DNA of 64,000 nt from Persephonella marina EX-H1 (lineage in GTDB: Bacteria; Aquificota; Aquificia; Aquificales; Hydrogenothermaceae). The notes below the pieces were generated by a model. The model did no database searches. It saw only the letters and a program-made list of their open reading frames with translations, and was not told the origin of the DNA. Location of the stretch: the NCBI RefSeq assembly GCF_000021565.1, contig NC_012440.1, positions 500,672 to 564,671 of the forward strand, written 5' to 3'. Both the position numbers and the translations under genes were made by a program. Below, in pieces: positions 10,944-19,955 of this stretch (its first letter is position 1; each line of letters starts with the position of its first letter).

Positions 10944-12770
10944 TTACTCATATATTATCTTTGGTGTTATAAATATTAACAGTTCTTTGTTTGTTGTATT
11001 TATCCCTTTGTTCTTGAAAAGCCATCCGAAGAGCGGAACATTTCTAAGACCTGGAACACCGTTTTCAGTTTCCTGTTCTGTTTTTTCAAGTATTCCACCG
11101 ATAACTATTGTTGTACCGTCTTTAGCTATAACCTTACTTGTTATACTTTTTGTGTTTATAGGTGGCTGTCCGTTTACAGCTCTTCCAAAATCAGGAACGT
11201 CCTGGGTAAGCTCTATGTTCATTATTATATTTCCGTCAAGTGTTGTTCTCGGGATAACATTAAGTTTTAAAAGGGCTTTTTTGAACTGAACCCTTGCTAT
11301 AGCTGCACCACCTGCAGCACCAAATGTTGAGTAAGGAACCTCAATACCCTGTGATATCTCCGCACCTTCACCATCTATAGTAATAACCTTAGGTCTTGAT
11401 AAAATCCTTGATTTTCCTATCTGCTCAAGAGCTGAAAGCTGGATATCAAGGCTTGTTGTCAGTCCTCTAACAATACCAATAGACATTGAGGCACCTTTTC
11501 CAACATCAACATTTCCAGCAGGAAAGTCAAACATATATCCTGTTGCTGTTCCTGTTGTTACTCCATATCCGATATTTCCTGCACCACCAGATGCTGCAAA
11601 TCCCCACTGAATACCAAGATCCCTTTTATAACTTGATTCTATCTGGACTATACGGGCTTCAATAGCGATCTGGTATGGTCTTTTTAACAGAACCTCGGAA
11701 AAATCTTTATAAATCTTATCTATAACTTCAGGAACATCAGTTATACACACCTTTGGAAGAGATGTAATTATATTCTTTTCCTTTTCTGTTGCATATGATG
11801 ATATTGTACTTCCACCTGTAGTTCCACCTGTTCCACCTGTTGTCTGCTTTTCAACCCCAAGGGCTTTTGATATCTCTTTTGATTTGTATATGACAGATCC
11901 GTACTTTGTGAGATAGCTTTCTTTTATTGTTATAAGAAGTTCTGCAGGTTCGAGGGCTCTAACATAGTAACATTTTGTTTTTATATCTATCTTCTGAGCT
12001 TTTGCTATTATTTTGCTTATCTTTGATATATTTGATTTTAACTCTATTACAGTAAGTTTGCCTGTTTTTTTGTTGTATTTGTATCTTCCGTAAGATGAGA
12101 GATTTTCAACAAGCTCGTCCTCTATCTCTTTAAAATCTTTGTAAGGTATCTCAACCTCTTTTTTTATCAGAAGCGATTCTATCTCTGCCCTTTTTGTTCT
12201 TATTTTTTTAAGTTCTTCTTCTCTTTCTTCTTCAAGCCTTGCTAATTTTTCTGCTTCTCTCTGTAGAGGTTTTTTGTACTCCTCAACCAACTGTTTTATC
12301 TTCTGAACATTCTCCTTCGTGTCCCTTACGTATATTGCGTTACTTGTTTTGTATACCTTTATCTCACCTGTAGGTGAGATATTTCCCTCAACAAGTTCAA
12401 CAAAACTCTCAAATATCTCTTTACCAAGGTACTTTGTTATAACAGGGGATACTGTTATTAGTGCTTCTTCTGCAGGTTTTATTATATAAAGGTTTCCTTC
12501 TCTGACATATGTAAGACCGTTTTCTTTTAATGCGAGCCTGAACAGAGTTTCTATAGATGTTGGTTTTCTTATTGAAAGATACACCGCATTGTCTTTATTC
12601 TTTAGGGCTTCTTTATCCCATACTATATTTTTATTTGATAGTTTTGAAACAACATCTATAAAAGTGCTCAGTTTCGCACCGTAGAACTCTGCGGTCACCC
12701 TCTGCTGAGCGAAGGATTTTAATGTTAAAACCATCATTAAGATCAGTATTGAAAAAGTTATCTTTCTCAT
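10944..12770 (-). CDS. pilQ: Type IV pilus secretin PilQ
   Basis: PilQ forms the outer-membrane pore through which the pilus passes. The 608-residue protein has a signal peptide (ITFSILILMMVLTLKSFA), an N-terminal STN/N0 domain near 25-100, a long charged coiled-coil insert near 170-215 (REAEKLARLEEEREEELKK), a Gly/Thr-rich linker near 310, and a C-terminal secretin domain whose last part carries the family signature GVPGLRNVPLFGWLFKNK and ends KELLIFITPKIIYE. The amidase-N-terminal (AMIN) domains of proteobacterial PilQ are not evident. It is the last structural gene of pilM-N-O-P-Q, three bases after the pilP-like gene. Confidence 0.92.
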   Translation of the reverse strand: MRKITFSILILMMVLTLKSFAQQRVTAEFYGAKLSTFIDVVSKLSNKNIVWDKEALKNKDNAVYLSIRKPTSIETLFRLALKENGLTYVREGNLYIIKPAEEALITVSPVITKYLGKEIFESFVELVEGNISPTGEIKVYKTSNAIYVRDTKENVQKIKQLVEEYKKPLQREAEKLARLEEEREEELKKIRTKRAEIESLLIKKEVEIPYKDFKEIEDELVENLSSYGRYKYNKKTGKLTVIELKSNISKISKIIAKAQKIDIKTKCYYVRALEPAELLITIKESYLTKYGSVIYKSKEISKALGVEKQTTGGTGGTTGGSTISSYATEKEKNIITSLPKVCITDVPEVIDKIYKDFSEVLLKRPYQIAIEARIVQIESSYKRDLGIQWGFAASGGAGNIGYGVTTGTATGYMFDFPAGNVDVGKGASMSIGIVRGLTTSLDIQLSALEQIGKSRILSRPKVITIDGEGAEISQGIEVPYSTFGAAGGAAIARVQFKKALLKLNVIPRTTLDGNIIMNIELTQDVPDFGRAVNGQPPINTKSITSKVIAKDGTTIVIGGILEKTEQETENGVPGLRNVPLFGWLFKNKGINTTNKELLIFITPKIIYE

Positions 12771-12773
12771 CTT

Positions 12774-13019
12774 CTACTCCCCTGTTATGTTAAGATCATC
12801 TTTTGATATACCGAGACTGCTTTCTAAAACCTCTTCAGGATCTTTTTCTGTTCTTATCAGTTTAGCACCTTCAGGTGTTTCAATAACTATATACTTATTT
12901 CCCCTTTCGTCTTTTATGTACCCGACTGTGTTTTCCATACCGGTAAATATATCCTCCTGTGAATACGAGGTATAAGCAAATAAAAGACCTGTAATTATCA
13001 AAGCTGTTATTTTTCCCAT
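12774..13019 (-). CDS. Small exported PilP-like protein in the pilus operon
   Basis: An 81-residue protein with an N-terminal signal peptide (KITALIITGLLFAYTSYS) and a short mature part with the strand-like segment GNKYIVIETPEGAKLI. By position between pilO and pilQ it takes the place of pilP, the periplasmic link between the inner-membrane PilN/PilO complex and the secretin. Ordinary PilP proteins are about twice as long, so it is either a minimal PilP or an unrelated periplasmic factor. The assignment rests on synteny and export signal only. Confidence 0.6.
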   Translation of the reverse strand: MGKITALIITGLLFAYTSYSQEDIFTGMENTVGYIKDERGNKYIVIETPEGAKLIRTEKDPEEVLESSLGISKDDLNITGE

Positions 13020-13020
13020 T

Positions 13021-13713
13021 CTATTTTCCCTCAGGTAAGTAGTAGGTTGAGACCACCATACTTATCTGCAACATATTTGCTGGCTGTTTTTTCTTTCCTG
13101 TCTTCTTAGCCCTTTCTATCACAACTTTGTCTATTCTTAAATACCTTTCGCTTTTTGAAAGATTTTTGATAAATCTTATAAGTTCTGAAACCTCACCTAC
13201 CATATCCAGCGAGATAACTATTCTTTTCATATTTACAGCTGATTTGACCTTTTTCCCTTTTGATGGTGAGAGTATCTCAAGTCTGTCTTCAAGCTTGTTG
13301 TATCTGAGGAAAATATCCTCAGTTTTTGAAACCTTAAAGCTGTTTAGAGTCATCTTTGATCTGAATACAGATGTGGATATGAATGAAAGTATGTACTGTA
13401 TATCCTCCTGTGGTGGAACTATATCTTTCAGCCTTTCAAGCTGTTTATTAAGCTGCTCTATCTCCTTTTGAACCATTACATACTTTTCTTCTAATTTTTT
13501 TCTTATCTCAGGTCTTGCAGCCCTTTTAAGTCTTTCTACCTGTAGCTGTAAGGACTGAACCTCATCCTGAAGGTTCTTCTTTTCAGTAAGTTTACTTTCT
13601 ATCATTACCATATATATTCCATACAGTAATAGGACAGAGAAAAGGACTATCACCAGTATTTTCTGCCATTCTGGAAGCTCAGCCCACTGGGCTTTTAAAG
13701 ATTCTAAATTCAA
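13021..13713 (-). CDS. pilO: Type IV pilus inner-membrane assembly protein PilO
   Basis: A 230-residue bitopic protein: a short cytoplasmic start (LESLKAQWAELPEWQK), one membrane helix (ILVIVLFSVLLLYGIYMVM), a coiled coil (KNLQDEVQSLQLQVERLKR and the following residues) and a periplasmic ferredoxin-like domain with LKDIVPPQEDIQYILSFIS. These are the PilO features. PilO pairs with PilN to connect the cytoplasmic PilM ring to PilP and PilQ. The start appears to be TTG at 13713, with GGAGGG upstream. It is 19 bases from pilN and almost abuts the pilP-like gene. Confidence 0.88.
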   Translation of the reverse strand: MNLESLKAQWAELPEWQKILVIVLFSVLLLYGIYMVMIESKLTEKKNLQDEVQSLQLQVERLKRAARPEIRKKLEEKYVMVQKEIEQLNKQLERLKDIVPPQEDIQYILSFISTSVFRSKMTLNSFKVSKTEDIFLRYNKLEDRLEILSPSKGKKVKSAVNMKRIVISLDMVGEVSELIRFIKNLSKSERYLRIDKVVIERAKKTGKKKQPANMLQISMVVSTYYLPEGK

Positions 13714-13732
13714 AACATGAACCCTCCAGTTA

Positions 13733-14335
13733 TTATTCCTTCTTCTCTTTTTCAGCTACCTGCCATTTCCCCATATTAAAACTAAAGGAGTAGTAACTAA
13801 CGTTTTTCCCGGCTTCCCGTGCTGTAGATTTAAACTTCAGGTCTGTATAGTATTTAGAAAGATTATTGTAAAACTCAGATATAAACCTTGGGTTGAATGT
13901 AAATCCTGACAGGTTAGATCTTGATCTTGTGATCTCCAGTCTGCTCAGCCATATCCCATCAGGCATACTTGTTGCTATTGATGTAATCATAGGAATAAAG
14001 TCTGTTTTCTCACTTGAGAGCTTCTCAAAGATCGCCATCTTCAGCTTGGTCTCTTCTTTTAGTTTCTCAGCCTCTGCAACTTTTTTCTTGAGCCTTCTTA
14101 TCTCCTGCTCTATATCTTTATATCTGGCCCTTTCTTCAGCAAGTCTCTGTTTTTTCTCCTGAAGTTTGCTTACCGTTACGTTGAGATATGTGAGGTATAA
14201 AAGCTCACCTGCTATAAGTATTACAGGTATTCCTATGTACAGAACCGTTTTTGTTTTTAAAAACTCTATTCCTATCTTTCTACGTTCAAGCTTCTTTTTA
14301 ACCTTCTCAGGATTAAGATTTATCTTAATCATCAT
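13733..14335 (-). CDS. pilN: Type IV pilus assembly protein PilN
   Basis: About 200 residues: the conserved cytoplasmic N-terminus IKINLNPEKVKKK, which PilN inserts into PilM, then a membrane helix (TVLYIGIPVILIAGELLYLTYL), a coiled coil and a periplasmic domain including SIATSMPDGIWLSRLEI, the common PilN segment. The start overlaps the end of pilM. I take ATG 14335, four to five bases after GGAGA; TTG 14338 and ATG 14332 are possible. It forms the inner-membrane alignment complex with PilO. Confidence 0.9.
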   Translation of the reverse strand: MMIKINLNPEKVKKKLERRKIGIEFLKTKTVLYIGIPVILIAGELLYLTYLNVTVSKLQEKKQRLAEERARYKDIEQEIRRLKKKVAEAEKLKEETKLKMAIFEKLSSEKTDFIPMITSIATSMPDGIWLSRLEITRSRSNLSGFTFNPRFISEFYNNLSKYYTDLKFKSTAREAGKNVSYYSFSFNMGKWQVAEKEKKE

Positions 14336-15278
14336 CAAATCTCCTGTATGCTAATCCAAAGGGAACATTAAAAACACTCATGGATGTGCTTCCTTCAAGT
14401 TTTATATCAAGTGCAGTTATAGGCTCAAGCTCTACAAGAGTAAACCTTGTTGTAAATTTAAGCTGCATGTAAGCCTGTATCTCAGGAAATTTTCCTGATA
14501 ACCCCGATATATAGATAACTTTCGGCTCATTTATAGTGAGGAAGAAGTAGTTTATCTCGTTTATCAGCCTGTCAACAACATTCTCTTTTTCGTCAGGATT
14601 CATCTCCTCGTATCTTCTTGCATCAAAATTTAAGGTCTGAACTATGATATTATTGTGGAAAAACATAAGGTATGATTCGTTATAATCAAGGTGAATTATA
14701 CATATGTTACTTTCTTCCTTGAGTTTTGGATCTTTTTCCTTTCTCAGCTCAGCGAGATTTAAAAGGGCTATCCCCTCTGAATCTATAATATCTGCCTCCA
14801 TTCCTGCATAGCCCAGTATCTCCTGAACATTCTCTATATCCTCAATTTTTGAGATAACAACTATAACAGTCAGCATATCTTTATCTTCGCTGATTATATC
14901 GTAATCGTAGATGGTTTTCCCTTTTAAGCTCTTTATATCTTCCCTTATGTTCCACTCTACAGCTTCTTCTATCTCCTTAGGGGACATTTTTGGAAGTTTT
15001 ATAGTTTTGAACAGAGTTGAGCTTATTGGAATACTTACAACAACATTTTTGACATGAATGTCTCTCTTTTCTAACTCTTCTTTTAAAAGGTGTCCGGATT
15101 CCTCTTTATCTTCAAGAATTGATAGTTCAAAAGGCATTATAGGAATTGAGAAATGTCCTGCGGTTTTTTCAAGGACTGCCACCCGGGCAAAATTTTTATC
15201 CAGCTGGATTCCTACGCTTATCTTTTCCCTCTGGAACAGATTCTGAAAGGGTTTTAAAACTGTTTCTGAAATATTCAT
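14325..15278 (-). CDS. pilM: Type IV pilus assembly ATPase-like protein PilM
   Basis: A 317-residue cytoplasmic protein of the actin/FtsA-like fold. The segments VSIPISSTLFKTIKLPKMSPKEIEEAVEWNIRE and DIIDSEGIALLNLAEL are characteristic of PilM. It binds the N-terminal tail of PilN; that tail is present in the next gene. It begins the pilus operon; a palindrome and a weak promoter lie in the 60 bases upstream. The expected pilin and motor genes (pilA, pilB, pilT, pilC) are not in this window. Confidence 0.9.
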   Translation of the reverse strand: MNISETVLKPFQNLFQREKISVGIQLDKNFARVAVLEKTAGHFSIPIMPFELSILEDKEESGHLLKEELEKRDIHVKNVVVSIPISSTLFKTIKLPKMSPKEIEEAVEWNIREDIKSLKGKTIYDYDIISEDKDMLTVIVVISKIEDIENVQEILGYAGMEADIIDSEGIALLNLAELRKEKDPKLKEESNICIIHLDYNESYLMFFHNNIIVQTLNFDARRYEEMNPDEKENVVDRLINEINYFFLTINEPKVIYISGLSGKFPEIQAYMQLKFTTRFTLVELEPITALDIKLEGSTSMSVFNVPFGLAYRRFDDD

Positions 15279-15294
15279 AAGTCCCCCAACATTC

Positions 15295-15308
15295 TTAGAA
15301 TATTCTAA
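15295..15308. promoter_or_regulatory. Perfect 14-base palindrome upstream of pilM
   Basis: TTAGAATATTCTAA is its own reverse complement and lies 17 bases upstream of the pilM start codon, overlapping the best -10-like hexamer on the minus strand (TAGAAT). It is a candidate operator for the pilus operon. Such A+T-rich palindromes can arise by chance, so this is a tentative call. Confidence 0.35.
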
Positions 15309-15337
15309 AATATTTTTATTTAATATACAGTATCGGT

Positions 15338-15369
15338 AAAAAAACGGGAAGGCTTAAGAAGACCTTCCC
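15338..15369 (-). terminator. Rho-independent terminator after ppsA
   Basis: On the minus strand the stem GGGAAGG pairs with CCTTCCC across a ten-base loop and is followed by G and a run of seven T. It begins seven bases after the ppsA stop and separates ppsA from the pilus operon. Confidence 0.8.
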
Positions 15370-15375
15370 ATTTTA

Positions 15376-17814
15376 TTAATTATCGTGAAGACCGAGTTTT
15401 TTCTCTATCTCATAAACAGCTTTAGTAGTTTTAAGTACCGCATCAGGGTTAATTGATATTGTGTCTATTCCCTGTTCAACAAGGAACTGTGCAAAATCCG
15501 GATAATCGGAAGGACCCTGTCCACATATTCCGATCTTTCTTCCATGTTGTTTTGCTGTCTTTATAACCTGTGCTATAAGTCTCTTAACAGCCTCATTTCT
15601 CTCATCATATATATGGGCTATCAGAGATGAATCCCTGTCAAGTCCGAGTGTTAACTGTGTAAGGTCGTTTGATCCTATTGAGAATCCGTCAAAGTACTCT
15701 GAAAACTGATCTGCAAGTACAACGTTAGAAGGAAGCTCACACATAACGTAAACCTCAAGTCCGTTATCACCTCTTCTCAGTCCGTACTCTTCCATAACTT
15801 CAAGAACCTTCTTCCCTTCCTCAGGTGTTCTGCAGAAAGGAACCATAACTTTAACGTTTGTAAGACCCATCTTGTTTCTAACCCTTAATATAGCCTTACA
15901 CTCAAGACCGAATGCTTCTTTGTACTGTGGAGAGTAGTATCTTGATGCTCCTCTCCATCCGAGCATTGGGTTTTCTTCCTTAGGTTCAAAGTACTTTCCA
16001 CCTATAAGATTCGCATACTCGTTAGATTTAAAGTCTGAGAATCTTACTATAACAGGTTTTGGATAGAAGGCTGCAGCTATCCTTGCTATCCCATAGGACA
16101 GTTTTTTTATGAAGTACTCCTCCTTATTATCGTAACCAAAGGTCTTATCTTCTATTATCTGTGCAAGCTCTGGATCTTTTTCTTTTATCTCTTCAAACTT
16201 GATAAGTGCAAGTGGATGTATGGCTATATAGTTGTTTATTATAAACTCTTCCCTTGCAAGTCCTACACCTGCATTTGGAAGGAATGAGAAATCAAATGCT
16301 CCTTCTGGAGATGCAACGTTCATCATTATTGGTGTTTTTGTTTTTGGAAGTGTGTTTATATCTACCTCCTCAACCTCATACTCTATAACCCCTTTGTAAA
16401 CATAACCAACATCTCCTTCTGCACATGAGACTGTTACTTCCATACCGTCTTTAAGAACCTCTGTTGCATTTCCAGTTCCAACAACAGCTGGGACACCAAG
16501 TTCTCTTGCAACTATAGCTGCGTGACATGTTCTACCACCTCTGTTTGTAACTATAGCAGCTGCCTGTTTCATAATAGGTTCCCAGTCAGGATCTGTCATA
16601 TCAGTAACAAGAACATCACCAGGTTTGAAATCCTTTGCATCCTCAAGTGAGTACATAAGTTTAACCTTTCCTGTTGCAACCTTATCTCCTACAGCTATTC
16701 CCTGAACTAATCTCTTTTTAGCTCTTTCTTCATAAGGTTCTATTATTTTATAAACTGTTATCTTTGAATGATCTTTCCTTGAGTGTATCGTTTCAGGTCT
16801 TGCCTGAACTATGAAAAGCTCGTCAAGCTCACCATCCTTTGCCCACTCAACGTCCATAGGTGTCCATTTGTTGTATTTTTCAGAGTAGTACTCCTCTATC
16901 TTCATAATCCAGTCGGCAAGTTTTAAAACCTCTTCATCTGTAAGGCAGAACTGCTTCTGTTTCTCCTCTGGAACCTGAACTATCTTTACCCTTTCTTCAT
17001 CAGTTGTTCCGTAAACCATCTTGTGAGTTTTCTTTCCTAATTTCTTCTCAATAATAGCCTCGTATCCCTGTTTGAATGTAGGCTTAAACACAAGCCATTC
17101 GTCTGGTGTTATGGCACCCTGAACAACCATCTCACCAAGACCGTAAGCACCATTTATAAGCACAACATCTCTAAAACCGCTTTCTGTATCAAGTGAGAAT
17201 CCAACACCTGCTGAGGCAAGGTCGGATCTTACCATTTTCTGTATACCTACAGCCAGTCCTATAGCAAAATGATCAAAACCAAAGGATTCTCTGTATGATA
17301 TAGCTCTGTCTGTGAATAGGGATGCAAAACAGTTCTTTATGGCTGTAAGTAATGTCTCATCACCTTTTATATTCAGGTATGTTTCCTGCTGTCCAGCAAA
17401 AGATGCGTCCGGCAGGTCTTCTGCAGTTGCTGATGAACGAACCGCAACATCAACCCTGTGTCTTTTGTACATCTCACTGAGTTTTTCATAGTACTCTATT
17501 ATTGTTTTCTTCAGGTCTTCAGGGAACTCACCACCTTTGATCATCTCCCTGACTGTCAGACCTCTTTTCTGGAGATCAAAAACATCATTTGGATCAAGGC
17601 CTTTTAAGGCTTCTTTTATCTTTTCAGCAAGATTGTTGTACCTTATGAAATATCTATATGCTTCAGCTGTTACAACAAATCCCATTGGAATTTTTATTCC
17701 TTTTGGAGAGAGACCTTTGATCATCTCTCCGAGGGATGCATTCTTTCCTCCGACAAGCTCCACATCCTCTATTCCGACTTCATCAAGCCAGACAACAAGT
17801 TTGTTTTTGGACAT
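15376..17814 (-). CDS. ppsA: Phosphoenolpyruvate synthase
   Basis: PpsA converts pyruvate, ATP and water to PEP, AMP and phosphate; in reverse-TCA autotrophs it feeds gluconeogenesis. The 812-residue protein has an N-terminal ATP-grasp part (LVGGKNASLGEMI, VAVRSSATAEDLPDASFAGQQ), the swivelling phosphohistidine domain with catalytic His in GGRTCHAAIVARELGVPAVVG near residue 425, and the C-terminal TIM barrel with GSNDLTQLTLGLDRDS and the active-site Cys in GICGQGPSD. The start ATG has AGGAGGA upstream. It follows glyS by 23 bases and is closed by a terminator, so it is probably part of a glyQ-glyS-ppsA transcript. Confidence 0.95.
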   Translation of the reverse strand: MSKNKLVVWLDEVGIEDVELVGGKNASLGEMIKGLSPKGIKIPMGFVVTAEAYRYFIRYNNLAEKIKEALKGLDPNDVFDLQKRGLTVREMIKGGEFPEDLKKTIIEYYEKLSEMYKRHRVDVAVRSSATAEDLPDASFAGQQETYLNIKGDETLLTAIKNCFASLFTDRAISYRESFGFDHFAIGLAVGIQKMVRSDLASAGVGFSLDTESGFRDVVLINGAYGLGEMVVQGAITPDEWLVFKPTFKQGYEAIIEKKLGKKTHKMVYGTTDEERVKIVQVPEEKQKQFCLTDEEVLKLADWIMKIEEYYSEKYNKWTPMDVEWAKDGELDELFIVQARPETIHSRKDHSKITVYKIIEPYEERAKKRLVQGIAVGDKVATGKVKLMYSLEDAKDFKPGDVLVTDMTDPDWEPIMKQAAAIVTNRGGRTCHAAIVARELGVPAVVGTGNATEVLKDGMEVTVSCAEGDVGYVYKGVIEYEVEEVDINTLPKTKTPIMMNVASPEGAFDFSFLPNAGVGLAREEFIINNYIAIHPLALIKFEEIKEKDPELAQIIEDKTFGYDNKEEYFIKKLSYGIARIAAAFYPKPVIVRFSDFKSNEYANLIGGKYFEPKEENPMLGWRGASRYYSPQYKEAFGLECKAILRVRNKMGLTNVKVMVPFCRTPEEGKKVLEVMEEYGLRRGDNGLEVYVMCELPSNVVLADQFSEYFDGFSIGSNDLTQLTLGLDRDSSLIAHIYDERNEAVKRLIAQVIKTAKQHGRKIGICGQGPSDYPDFAQFLVEQGIDTISINPDAVLKTTKAVYEIEKKLGLHDN

Positions 17815-17837
17815 AGTATATCCTCCTGTCTTATCTA

Positions 17838-19955
17838 TTAAGTTGTTATTTTAGTAAAATCTGCGATTTTTCTAAACATGTTGTTTATAAGCTTCATAAG
17901 TGAAAGCCTGTTTTCCCTCAGTTTTTTATCCTCTGTCATCACCATAACATTATCAAAGAATTTGTCAATAAAAGGTTTCATCTTTAAAAGCTCATTAAGT
18001 GCTTCTGTGTATCTTCTGTCCTCAACATCCTTTGAAAAGATCTTGTTTACCTCTGTATATTTTCTGTAAAGCTCCTTCTCTTCATCCTGAACAAGTGTGT
18101 CAGGGTTGAAATGCTCCTCAAACTCTTCAGGTATTATTCTTCCTACCCTTTTGAATACTGTCATTATATCTGTAAACTCTGGATTCTTTTTAAGCTCCTG
18201 TATGCTTTTAATCTTCAGGTAGTTTCTGTACAGATTATAGCTGTCAACAGAAACAACAGAGTTAATAATATCCGTATCAAAACCTTTATCTTTCATGTAC
18301 GCTATAAATCTTCCCTCTATAAAATCTAATATCTCAGGGATCGTTCTCTCATCAAATATTATTTCCCATTCCTTTTCTATATCAGCAAGTCTGAGTATCT
18401 TTACCTTTCTTGCTTCCCTTGATATATCCTGTAGGAGCTTTTTGAGATCAAGGTCAATACCTTTTTCAACAAGGATTCTCACAATACCTATACTGTTTCT
18501 TCTTATACCGAAAGGATCTGCTGTGGCCTTTGGTTTTTCACCTATTGATATAAATGATATAACTGTGTCGAGTTTATCTGAAAGTGATAAAAGTGTTCCT
18601 ATATCTGTTTCAGGGAGCTGGTCATCAGATGTCTTTGGAAGATAGTGTTCGTATATAGCCTTTGCAACCTCTTCTTTTTCTCCCTGTTTTAATGCGTAAT
18701 GCATTCCCATAATTCCCTGAAGCTCGTCAAACTCTTTAACCATCTCTGTTAAAAGATCACATTTTGACAGCTTGTTTGCCCTAAGAAGATCTTTCAGATT
18801 CTCAAAATTAAGCTCTCTGCTCAGTAAAACAGCTATCTCTCCGTTTCTCTTTACCTTATCAAGCATTGAGCCTAGCTTGTGGTGAAACTGTATTCCTTCA
18901 AGCTGTGGATAGAAATCTTCAAGATTGTGTTTCAGATCTTCCTCGTAGAAGAATAAAGCATCTTCAAGTCTTGCTTTCAGAACCTTTTCATAGCCAGATT
19001 TAACCTTCTCCCTGTCTTTTACAGCTGTATTGGAAAAGGCTAGGAATTTAGGGATCAGCTTCCCATCTTTCTCAAAGTTGAAGTATCTCTGGTGGACTTT
19101 ACATACAGTGATAATGACTTCCTTAGGAAGTATCAGGTATTCTGGAGAGAAATCACCAAGTATCCCCACAGGAAACTCTGTAAGGTTTGTAACCTCATCT
19201 AAGAGATCCTCATCAATAACAGGCTCTGCATTTATAGAGTTTGCAAACCCTGTTAGCTGGGTTTTTACAGCCTCTTTCCTCTCCTCGTATTTAGGTATTA
19301 TAAATCCAAGCTTCATTATCTGGAAGTATGAATCAACATCTGGTATTTTTTTTCTTTCCCCTCTACCTGTGGGAGTTGTCATAAATCTGTGGAGATGTGT
19401 GTATCTATCAGCATCTATTCCTGCTATAGAGAAGGATACGACCTCATTATCAAGGAGAGATACTATCCATCTTACAGGTCTTGAGAATCTGAAACCTGTC
19501 TCATTCCATCTCATAAGTTTTGGGAAAGGTATCTTTGTTATAAGATCAGGGATAACTTCCTGAATAAAGGTTCTTATATCCTTTCCTTCTTTTATTAATG
19601 TTGCCCCTATATATCTTCCCTTCTCATTCTCAATGATCTTGAGCTGTTCAACAGGAATGTTGTTTTTTGAGGCGAATGCAAGAGCTGCTTTTGTAAAATT
19701 CCCTTTTTCATCTATACCTACCTTAGCAGGAGGTCCTAAAATGGTTTTTTCTTCAGAAGGTTCTTTCTCTCTTAGATTACTGAGGATAAATCCTATCCTT
19801 CTCGGTGTTCCAAAAACAGATATATTCTCTTCCGTTCTGTACTCAAAAAAATTTTCAAAGAGTCCTTCAAGTCTTTCTTTAAAATAGGATATGGCTGTAT
19901 CAACAGCTTTAGGAGGAAGTTCCTCACAGCCGATCTCAAGCAGGTATTTTTTCAT
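17838..19955 (-). CDS. glyS: Glycyl-tRNA synthetase beta subunit
   Basis: The beta chain of the bacterial two-subunit (alpha2beta2) glycyl-tRNA synthetase, which binds and positions tRNA(Gly). It opens KKYLLEIGCEELPPKAVDTA and carries FGTPRRIGFIL, FPKLMRWNETGFRFSRPVRW and ADPFGIRRNSIGIVRILVE, all typical, at a normal 705 residues. Its start codon follows the glyQ stop with no gap, so the two subunits are translationally coupled and made in equal amounts. Confidence 0.95.
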   Translation of the reverse strand: MKKYLLEIGCEELPPKAVDTAISYFKERLEGLFENFFEYRTEENISVFGTPRRIGFILSNLREKEPSEEKTILGPPAKVGIDEKGNFTKAALAFASKNNIPVEQLKIIENEKGRYIGATLIKEGKDIRTFIQEVIPDLITKIPFPKLMRWNETGFRFSRPVRWIVSLLDNEVVSFSIAGIDADRYTHLHRFMTTPTGRGERKKIPDVDSYFQIMKLGFIIPKYEERKEAVKTQLTGFANSINAEPVIDEDLLDEVTNLTEFPVGILGDFSPEYLILPKEVIITVCKVHQRYFNFEKDGKLIPKFLAFSNTAVKDREKVKSGYEKVLKARLEDALFFYEEDLKHNLEDFYPQLEGIQFHHKLGSMLDKVKRNGEIAVLLSRELNFENLKDLLRANKLSKCDLLTEMVKEFDELQGIMGMHYALKQGEKEEVAKAIYEHYLPKTSDDQLPETDIGTLLSLSDKLDTVISFISIGEKPKATADPFGIRRNSIGIVRILVEKGIDLDLKKLLQDISREARKVKILRLADIEKEWEIIFDERTIPEILDFIEGRFIAYMKDKGFDTDIINSVVSVDSYNLYRNYLKIKSIQELKKNPEFTDIMTVFKRVGRIIPEEFEEHFNPDTLVQDEEKELYRKYTEVNKIFSKDVEDRRYTEALNELLKMKPFIDKFFDNVMVMTEDKKLRENRLSLMKLINNMFRKIADFTKITT

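Noticed and set aside
19030-19563. A 177-codon plus-strand frame opposite glyS
   Set aside because: It is a shadow of glyS, with no ribosome binding site and no recognisable domain.
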